From positions 868,001 to 932,000 of the forward strand of contig WION01000005.1 in the NCBI GenBank assembly GCA_015039365.1: a stretch of 64,000 nt of DNA. Reading direction: 5' to 3'. The position numbers were made by a program, and so were the translations under genes. A model generated the notes under the pieces. It had not been told where the DNA came from, searched no databases, and was given only the letters and a program-made list of their open reading frames with translations. Position 1 is the first letter of the stretch. Each line of letters begins with the position of its first letter. This document shows, piece after piece, positions 56,198 to 64,000 of this stretch. Source of the stretch: Amanita rubescens. Taxonomy: Eukaryota > Basidiomycota > Agaricomycetes > Agaricales > Amanitaceae.

Positions 56198-59100
56198 ATG
56201 AGCCACCATCGCTCAGACTCGACCGGTGCTGGCCCTGCATCAGATAAGGATGTTCTCATGAGTCCATTGGCTCAGTCGACGCCAGTATCGCCTTCACAGA
56301 CCGTTTCGCTCAACCAAGGGTCTCCAAAAGACAATGCTTTGTCCGAGAAATACAAAAAACTAAAAAGACGCTTTTTTGAACTCGAGGAGGTTAGTGAACA
56401 TGCTACTCTTTTTCTCGATCACAAAGAGAGAAAGAGTTCTGACTCCAATATTGACGTTAGAAACACAAGGAAACTAGTACGGAGCTGCAACGCTCGAGTG
56501 AACGCAATGTTCGCATGCGTGAAGAACGAAAGTGTGTCCGATTGTCTGCCCACAAGTCCACAGCTGTATCCTGATATTGGCGACTGCTAGTATGCTCCTT
56601 GATCGCATCATCGAGCTGGAAGCGCAATCGCAAGCGCAGAGCGAAGCCAATGGTTCGCCATCTTCACCCTCTTTCCCACGCACCCTTATGAACGCACGAG
56701 CTCGTACGTCGTTCGTCGAAAACCTTCGTCAAGCATTTGCGGAGGATGATGTGGATGATGACGTTGACGCGCTATCCACATCCCGGCATCTTGGTACACA
56801 GATGCGGAAAAAGACTGACGACGAGCGGGGAGAAGACGAGGTTCGGGAAACCAAACGGCCAAATCGGAGAACTCGCGCTTCACATCCACTTTCAGGCAGT
56901 CCAAAGTCCAAAGAAAGTCCTTTTCCTGTTCATCCTCCAGTGGTGTTATCTCCTGCACACACGCCTGAGGAGTCTTATCAGATTTTTGACGCACTGTCTG
57001 ATATCACCGGCTTGGAACGTGAAGCTCCCGCGACGTCTCAAGAGGATCCGTCCATGCCGCTGACTGGCAGTTCAGGCCCGTCAATGCCACCAGTACAGTT
57101 GGAGACTCCGCGTCAGTCACCTGCCCTCCAGTCTGTTGACATGTCACATGCAGACTCTCCGAATGTCGATCAACAGACCAATCGGGCATCGCCTAATAGA
57201 ATGACGTTGCATAATGATACTATAACCGATGTAGCAATGGCTGACAATACTTCCCACGGGGCCAGCGGCCACGATGTTCGGTTACCTATCGACGAAACGA
57301 ATACCGAGGCGGTTGCAAGTCACAATGCCTCACTAAACGTTGCGACGCAGGTGGCACCGGGTGAAGAGCCACCTGTTGACAAGGAAAACGTGGATGCTGT
57401 ACCCAACGTTGGCCCGACGACGCCACGGGCCAAGGTCCGGGGTAAAAAAGCCCCAGCACGCGGCGTTAGGGGCAAGGAAGCCAAGAAGAGTGCTTCGACA
57501 CGCGCTGAAGCAGAACAAACTGGAAGCCCGCAAACGAGTCGTAGGTCTGCAAGACTTGCTCGAAATGCGGAAGTTCTACTAGCTGAGAATGAAGTTGGAG
57601 TTCGGCCGATTGTTCCGGTGGTCCTGGGAGGTAATGCGCAATCTCCCAAGAGTTCTACGAATGCGTTATCGGTTCAGCCTGGTACATCACGCACGGAGAA
57701 ACAAAAACCATTCCTTGGTCAAGCTAGGTTGTTGTCGCCGCCTTTGGTCTCGGAGAGCCACTTTTCAGCATCTGGATCCGCGTCACCTCCCCCTCCTTCT
57801 GAATCTGTCATGGAAGAACCTTCACCGACCACGAGCAAGCACACCCTGGACCTCATAGACCCTGTCTTGCAGCATACGGGGGCTGCGTCATCCGCAGATT
57901 TGGACACTACATCTCAGCCAACCCCATCTCCCTCCATGGATAACATTGTCTGGGTTGCTGCTGCCGCTATCGCAGCGCAGAATGCCGCGCGTGCATCTCA
58001 GCAAGGTTCAAATGCATCAACTCCGGACACGGCGTGCCAAGGCTCGTCTTCTGTGCAGGCTCAGGGTGCAAACTCTAGTACTGCTACTGCCGCAACGACC
58101 AAATCTGATTTAGCAAGTCCCAGTCCTATTAGTAGTAACCCGTACTTGGCGCTTAGCGCTGTTAAACCCGATGGAAGTCCTGTGGGCATGCCGCCAATGA
58201 TTCCACCAATGAATCCGTATCCAATGTATTATCCACCACCTGGCACTCCCGGTGCTCCGCCATACCCTTATGCTAACCCTTATTACTACATGTCACCGAT
58301 GGCAGGACCAAGTACTATATATTCACCACCTCCCAGCACCGATTCCCCGTCTCCCAACATCCCACAATCCCCTTCTGATTCTCAACGTCAAACGAAGCCA
58401 AAGCGCTTGAAAGCCCATACGGTGACAAGCAAACAATTCAGTATCCCGATGGTTCCAAGAGACAAGAACGGAAAACCTATGTTGCCCTTGAATGTAGGAA
58501 TCATGACCGTGATTAATCTAGGCACAGTATGTATGCGCGAACATTTCCATACCGAGCGTTACATATTCCCGGTTGGTTACGAGGTTACAAGGTAACTAAT
58601 TCAGACAGTTGGGTGTCGCTGCTTGTTGACGATTCTATTTTACAGGCGTTACATGTCAACCGTCGATCCTAATCACGATGTTGTCTACCACTGTACAATC
58701 CTGGACGGTGGGGATGGACCGAAATTTCAGATCATCCCTGCAGATGCTCCAGATCGTCCTGTCATTGCCGGAACCGCCACGGGTGCCTGGTCCGCGATTG
58801 TAAAGCAAGCTAACACCATCCGTAATCGGCAACATTCAAATTCTGTATCAGGCCCAGACTTTTTTGGCCTCGGTCAAAACACGATAAAACATCTGATTCA
58901 ACAACTGCCAAATGCATCTCGCTTAAGAGACTATGTTTGGCAACATTTTGTCGAAGGAGGGTGAGTGATGCAATCGGCGTCTTTTCTCCGATTAACCCAT
59001 GGATTAAGGCCTCTTGGCGGTCGTCACGCTGCCGTTATTCCAGCGTTACCGGATGAGTATGAGAACATACTCCCGATAGGTGCGCTACAGTACCAGGACA

Positions 59101-59275
59101 AGCAGAGAATCGTCCCCCCTCCCGACCCGTCGCGAGGCCTCTCATACTACCCGCAACACATTATTCAGCAAGCCCAGCAAGAGCGGCAACAACAAGAACA
59201 ACGGCGGCAGTCCCAACAAGTAAGTCTTCCGCCTTACGAACCACGCGGTACTAACGGGTTTACTTAAGCAATAGC
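56198..59275 (+). CDS. FYRN/FYRC domain nuclear protein, TBRG1-like
   Basis: N-terminal exons give ALSEKYKKLKRRFFELEE / KHKETSTELQRSSERNVR...EERN / MLLDRIIELEAQ, a coiled coil like that of TBRG1 and INO80E (end KxxLLDRxxxxE). A long disordered middle part has basic (KKAPARGVRGKEAKKS) and Pro-rich stretches. The C-terminal region holds FYRN (MVPRDKNGKPMLPLNVGI, FHTERYIFPVGYEVTRRY) and FYRC (DRPVIAGTATGAWSAIVKQA, GPDFFGLGQNTIKHLI). A Gln-rich tail follows; removal of intron 59221-59269 places the stop at 59275, reading through places it at 59267. FYR domains occur in chromatin regulators; role in chromatin is inferred. About 930 residues. Confidence 0.85.
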
Positions 59276-60211
59276 AAAATCATGTCATCTCCGCCTACTA
59301 CCCCAAGAGAGTCTAATGCGCAGTGTATCAAACCTCTTTTGGACTTCCGGTCGACGACTGTCAGTCGCGTACCAAAGCCAGCCACGGCTTCGCATCTTTC
59401 GCTAACGTCAATCTTCTTCCGCCTTCATCCTGCATTCTTATTATTGGTCCGATTCATTGTTGTATCATCTGCATCTGATCACTTACTTCAAACATATCAT
59501 CAAGGTCATTTGGGTCGACTACGTGTTATTTTCATTGTTGTAGGTCTGCAAGTCGTTCGTCTCATGCAAACATTGTACATATTGCAATCATGTATATCAA
59601 ACGTCAAACGTTTCTCTTTTCTTTATTTTGCTTGAACAATCTTTTACTTTCTGCATTGCCCACACAGCGATCCTGGTCGAAGCGCGTCTCGCACAATTTG
59701 CTTCGGGCAGGACGTTGGATGAACCATGGAGATTCGGGATGACGCACCGCGAAAGATCCCGTCCAACCTGTGGTCGAGGGTCTGGGAGGTGCTGATCCGT
59801 TCCATGCGTTCGGGCTAAATCAAGAACTCGAAAGAGTGGTACTTGTTGAGGGCTCCTGTGGGGACTCCTCCCGCTAAGGTTAGTGCAGGTAATGGAGTAG
59901 TATGTGGAGCAGACATTTTACGAATGAAATGCATGCTTGTGAACCTAAGATCCGTGATGGGGGTTCCTGATCGAGGACATCATTCGTTGGCTCGCGCGCT
60001 TGGCACCATCCAGGCGACCCTAACGCGCAAGCGCAAGAGTTGCTTTGCGAACATAAATTCGTATCTCCCATTTCTGGCCCTCGTTCTTGGTGCACACACA
60101 AGCAAAGACCGTTGTCGCGGATGCAAGGAGTTGGTCACAGAACTCGTTTTATACCAAACCTATAGTAACGCATGCGCATATACTTGCCATATCCAAGCTA
60201 CAACCATAACT
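59276..60211. other. intergenic between the FYRN gene and the sirtuin, mostly duplicated sequence
   Basis: 59410-59945 is repeated at 62040-62520. It contains a minus-strand reading frame (reading LARTHGTDQHLPDPRPQVG) that is open in both copies. No known family. Confidence 0.6.
59410..59945. repeat. segmental duplication flank, copy 1 (copy 2 at 62040-62520)
   Basis: Both start near the CTTCC(G/A)CCTTCATC string and share GATCACTTACTTCAAACATA and TATCAAACGTCAAACGTTT, with many base changes and small indels. Each copy lies downstream (3') of a sirtuin copy, so the duplication unit is flank plus sirtuin. Confidence 0.85.
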
Positions 60212-61812
60212 TCAATTTGTTTCTCCCAGCTCCTCAAGTGCATGACTAGTGATGTGCACAGTTGTTGGTTCAAAGGAACCTGTAGGGTTCGTATCCTGAT
60301 CGGGTATTTCTTCGCTTGTTGTGCCCACCGGCTTTGGGTCATCTTCGTCCCCATTCCGAATACTTGGTTTTGTGGGATCCGCATGATCAGATGTTTCCTT
60401 GCTCGCTGTCTCCGGGTTCGATTCAACTTTGTCCCCAGTCGTAATGCTAGGTTTTGTAGGGTCTGTGGGGTTCGTATCAGGCACCGGCGCCTTCTGCTCT
60501 TCCCCGTCCTCTCCCAACCTGACCTTCTTAAGCAGCTGTGCAAGTTCCTTCACTTCATCCTCTGCAGGCTTAACAGTCTTTGGTTGCGCAGTCGTAAGCT
60601 GCGTCGCGTCCCACAGCTCAAGCAGCTCGTCGTGCCACCCAAGTTCCTTTGATAGATCCTCGACCATGGCATCACACTGTCCGAGTAATAACACATCGTC
60701 CGGATTGGAACCTAGGTTGCCAACCTTTTCGAGGTTGATAAGTACGCGAGGACAGCTCTTGCTCGTGCGATGGGCAAGGCCAGCGAATGGCTGGACTGTG
60801 AGCGATGTGCCAGCAATGATGAGCAGATCTGCGTCTTCTAGGCAGCTGCGCGATGTCCAGAATTTATTTGGCAACTAGGGTTCTCAGAGGTCAACTAGAG
60901 TGTGTGGAAGCGAGGTGTACTTACGGCTTCTCCGAAAAACACGATGTCAGGTTTTACATAGCCCTGGCATTTCCGACATCTGGGTATCTTCTTCTGCTCA
61001 ACAGCGTCCATCATCGATTCGTGGTCGTATTCTGCACGGCATTTAATGCAGTGGTGTGTTGCAAAACTGCCATGTGCTTCAATCAGTTTGGATTCGGGAA
61101 CACCAGCTCGACGCTCTAGCGTATCAATGTTTTGCGTGAAGCATGCGAGGAGAAGGTCCTTTTCGTGGATGAGCCGTACGAAAGAGTGTGTGAGCGTCGG
61201 TCTAAACTTTCCAGGTTGGAGGTCATGCGCTAGGGTGTAGACTGCAACGGTGTGCGATGCAAGTATCAGAATCGTCGGTGATGGGAGAAGAGGTGTAAAG
61301 AGGGGACATACATGGTTTAGGATCGTATTCGAAGTACCCGATATCGAAAACGGCCTCTGGTGTTGGGAGACCCAGGTTTTTGAGGTTTGCCTAAAGTTGA
61401 ATGCTCAATTGGGACCGGGGCGAAAACGGTACGGCGGCTCACGTATAGTCCTTGCGAGACAACGCCGTTGGCACGTATACTAATGAGATGACAAGGCAGG
61501 CTCACCAGTATTTGGTGATCTGAAATCGGGTATGCCGGCTGATGTGCTCACTCCTTGAATGAATTAGTCAGAACACTGCTCCGAAGGATCGCCGATGTGT
61601 GGGCTCACCAGCGCCTAACTGAGGGAAAAGCAATTCAAACCTGCGACAAAGTTTCTAAGCTAGCAAATCTCTCTCACCATGAAGGCAATATTACGACATT
61701 TATCAGACTTGATATATTTCGCAACAGAGGCGATGTCTCTGCCCTCTAGTACTTGCGATCGAGAGGTGTTGCTGCCCATCTTCGAAGTCGATTCGCGTCC
61801 GCCTGCTGGCAT
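60212..61812 (-). CDS. HST2: HST2-type sirtuin, NAD-dependent deacetylase
   Basis: Exons from 61812 read MPAGGRESTSKMGSN...GRDIASVAKYI, then FMLGAGVSTSAGIPDFRSPNT (NAD-binding loop built from three exons), LKNLGLPTPEAVFDIGYFEY, FRPTLTHSFVRLIHEK, the catalytic CFTQNIDTLERRAG and HGSF with His, the zinc site HHCIKC...CRKC, DIVFFGE, DADLLIIAGTSLTVQPF, RVLINLEKVG, and a long acidic tail to 60212 with an imperfect repeat (TDPTKPSITTGD, ADPTKPSIRNGD). HST2 enzymes deacetylate histone H4K16 and other proteins, in the cytosol and nucleus. All catalytic residues are present; about 400-450 residues. The second copy is decayed, so this is probably the active one. Confidence 0.88.
61609..61618 (-). other. 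10-nt microexon in the sirtuin NAD-binding loop
   Basis: TTAGGCGCTG is flanked by CTCAG (intron 61619-61677, GTGAGA...TCAG) and GTGAGC (intron 61554-61608, GTGAGC...CAAG). Spliced: TTC ATG TTA GGC GCT GGA GTG AGC, FMLGAGVS, the family's Gly-rich motif. Skipping it leaves FM joined to a shifted frame. Confidence 0.8.
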
Positions 61813-62039
61813 GGATGGTATAGCTACTGAATCAGGAAAAGGGAGAGTAAGAATTGACCACAGGCCTAGGGTATGGAGATAGAGCTGCGCTTAGTTGGGT
61901 AATTGTGTGAGTAAATACTAAATATTACGACTCATGAGATCGTTTGGGTCTCAGTGAGCTCAGATGGGGGAAGAGGTGCACAGCCAGCAAGTGCAATTAT
62001 GTATCGACGATGCGCATCATTCTTTCAGTCAATATAAGA

Positions 62040-62520
62040 AACGTCTTCCACCTTCATCTCGCATTCTTATTATGCATTGTCGCTCTGACTCATTGCTGCA
62101 TCTGATCACTTACTTCAAACATATCATCAAGATCGTTTGAGTCGGCTGCGTGTCATTTTCATCAGGGCCGAGGTCTCCAAGTTACTCATCTCAATGCAAA
62201 TAAAACATGTATCAAACGTCAAACGTTTTCTTTTTCTGTATTGCACATACGGCGATCCCGGTCGAAGTGCGTCTCGCACAACTTTCTTCGGGCAGGATGT
62301 TAGGTAAACCATGGAGATTCGGAATGGCGCGCTGCAGAAGATCCCGTCCAATCTGTGACTGAGGATCTGAGAGGCGTTGATCTGTTCCATGTGTTCGAGC
62401 TAAACCGAGAACCCAGGAGAGTGGTACTTGTTGCCCCCTGAAGGGATTCTCACCGAAGTAATATAGGTGGCGTGTGTGAAGCAGATATTTGCGAATGGAA
62501 CGCATGTTGCAAATCTTCCA
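62040..62520. repeat. segmental duplication flank, copy 2
   Basis: Homologous to 59410-59945. A minus-strand frame (LARTHGTDQRLSDPQSQIG, later NILPEESCARRTSTGIA) is open here and at the same place in copy 1. Confidence 0.85.
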
Positions 62521-62949
62521 GCCTATCTGCGGGTGTGTTGCTCTAAGCGAATTACTAAACCCAAAACGCTATCGCTTACTTCGCGATCACAACGCGCAAG
62601 CGTAGCGCGCCCCACTTTACCGCTCATTTTCGTCCCTCAAGTTGTGCTTCAAGTTGCCAGTCCTGTACACACTAAAGCAGACATGTCAGTAATGGCAACG
62701 ACTTATTGCTAATGTGACAAGTTGCTCTTTTCTGCCAAGATTTCACTTCACTTAGAACTGAGATGGCTGGGATGCAGAACATACATATCATAGCATTAGC
62801 AATGCTCATAGAGCAAAATAAGTGCCTATTTTCGTATCCTTGTCATTGGAAGGGTAAAAAATCAAGCCAATCATAAGATACCTTAAACCAACGTCTCCTC
62901 GCTATCGTAGCTGGCCAGGCATTTAAGGTCGGGACGTCAAACTTCCCAA
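62521..62949. other. intergenic inside the duplicated unit
   Basis: Corresponds to the region between flank and sirtuin tail in copy 1 but most of the acidic sirtuin tail sequence is missing here. No feature recognised. Confidence 0.45.
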
Positions 62950-63760
62950 CTTTACCTTGAGTCGCTGTGCGAGTCTCTCTACAGGCTTGACAGTCTTTGG
63001 TCGCGCAGTCGTGAGTTGCGTCGTGTTCCACAGCTCAAGCAACTCGTCGTGCCATCTGAATTCCTTTGATAGTCGACCATGGGTCCGAGTAATAATACGT
63101 CGCCCGGTTTAGAACCTAGGTTGTCGACCCTTTCGAGGTTGATAAGGACGCGGGGGAACCTCTTGCTGACTTGCTCGTGCAACTCGCAAGGTCAGCGAAC
63201 GGGTAAACTGCGAACGATGTACCAGCGATGATGAGCAGATCGGCTTTCTCTAGGTAGTCGAGTGATGCAGAGAATTTATCTGGGAGGTAGGGTTCCTCGG
63301 AGGCTAAGAAGCATGTGGGAAAGTAATGTCATGCTATAGACTTGAGTGCATCTAATGAACAGGTTTTACAACGCCCTCATTGCAACTCCGACATCGATAG
63401 CGTCCATCATGGTCATATTTTGCATGGCATTCAATGCAATGGTGCGTTGCGAAACTACCATGTGCTTCAATCAGTTTAGTTTCGGGAACACCGGCTCGAC
63501 GCTCTAGCACATCGAGATTTTGCGTGAAGCACGCGAGGAGAAGACCCTTTTCGTGGATGAGCCGTACGAAAGAGTGCGTAAGCGTCGGTCTAAATTTTCT
63601 AAATTTGAACTTCTGAGCTAGGGCGTGGAGGGAGGAAAGGGGCAAAGCAGGGGCATACATGGCTTAGGATTGGATTTGAAGTATGAAATATCGAATATGG
63701 CCTTTGGTGAAAGTAGGAACGGTGGCGCAGGGGAGTGCTCAGTTGAAACCGTCCTCATCG
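62950..63760 (-). pseudogene. sirtuin (HST2) pseudogene, second tandem copy
   Basis: Keeps SPKAIFDISYF, FRPTLTHSFVRLIHEKGLLL, ACFTQNLDVLERRAGVPE, HGSFATHHCIECHAKYDHDG and RCRSC, then stops (VVKPVH) without the DIVFFGE segment. Further on LPDKFSASLDYLEKADLLII and AGTSFAVYPFADLA are followed by a frameshift, then RVLINLERVDNLGSKPG in another frame and a broken end near 62990. The N-terminal exons with GAGVSTSAG are not found upstream within the window. It is a damaged partial copy of 60212-61812. Confidence 0.85.
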
Positions 63761-64000
63761 CACTCGGTTATGGCCGCAGCTCCTCTCCTCTGATGCACAC
63801 CGTGAATGTGTTCTTCTCCATCATGCTCCTTGCCGAAACCTGCCCAGCAAGAGACAGTATCCCAATTCAATATGTTCATCTAGGACTCGCGCAACATGCC
63901 ACGGAGGTAAACCAGAACCTACCAGAACTCAGCCAACTCCAAGATCGTCATGACAAGGACACACTTGCAGTCATCGGGATATTCGATTAGTGATAAGCGC

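Overview
The window is nuclear DNA from a mushroom-forming basidiomycete (Agaricomycetes). The evidence is gene content (a FunK1-type kinase, two DUF6533 membrane proteins, an NB-ARC NLR, a BTB protein of the agaricomycete type) together with very compact genes cut by many introns of about 47-60 nt. The genus cannot be fixed from the sequence alone.

Layout. 1-2330 is the 5' end of a Ty3/gypsy-type LTR retrotransposon (minus strand) inserted in the catalytic region of a FunK1 kinase gene (2331-3855). 4385-24 kb is dense housekeeping DNA: SMC6, a single-pass membrane protein, cofilin, alpha-actinin, the FACT subunit POB3, a large RA-PH adaptor, a DCAF4-like WD40 protein, a CDC25/rhodanese-like phosphatase and COX20. 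24.5-25.7 kb holds a DUF6533 membrane protein. 25.74-33.8 kb is a transposon graveyard almost without CpG: two Tad-like LINE relics, a nested CpG-retaining solo LTR with an intact target duplication, old LTR fragments related to the one at 1.8-2.3 kb, several duplicated blocks and an AT-rich island that looks mitochondrial (LAGLIDADG endonuclease remnant). It ends in a truncated NLR. 34.8-38.4 kb carries ORC6 and the two-BIR survivin homologue BIR1; 39.2-40.4 kb carries the paralogue of the 24.5 kb DUF6533 gene. 41.5-59.3 kb holds a half-MYND protein, a secreted protein, eIF3i and SEN15 (sharing a 96-bp promoter), a tiny cysteine-rich membrane-module protein, a BTB protein, a prolyl-4-hydroxylase-like dioxygenase, a Gly/Gln-repeat protein with a CsbD-like tail, an HSL-type hydrolase and a TBRG1/INO80E-like FYRN-FYRC protein. 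59.4-63.8 kb is a tandem duplication of an HST2 sirtuin and its flank; the second copy is a pseudogene.

The genes do not form one pathway. There is a loose concentration of chromosome-biology genes (SMC6, POB3, ORC6, BIR1, HST2, the FYRN/FYRC protein) and an adjacent actin pair (cofilin and alpha-actinin).

I did not find a clearly new multi-gene system. The strongest unusual signals are: (i) microexons of 12 nt and 10 nt that supply the glycine-rich nucleotide-binding loops of SMC6 and HST2; (ii) two GC-AG introns and two exons that contain only the start codon; (iii) direct alignment evidence for CpG-to-TpG decay in one LTR family; (iv) a solo LTR whose empty site survives in a sister repeat. 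All splice structures were read by hand from reading frame and splice consensus. CDS coordinates run from start to stop codon and include introns.
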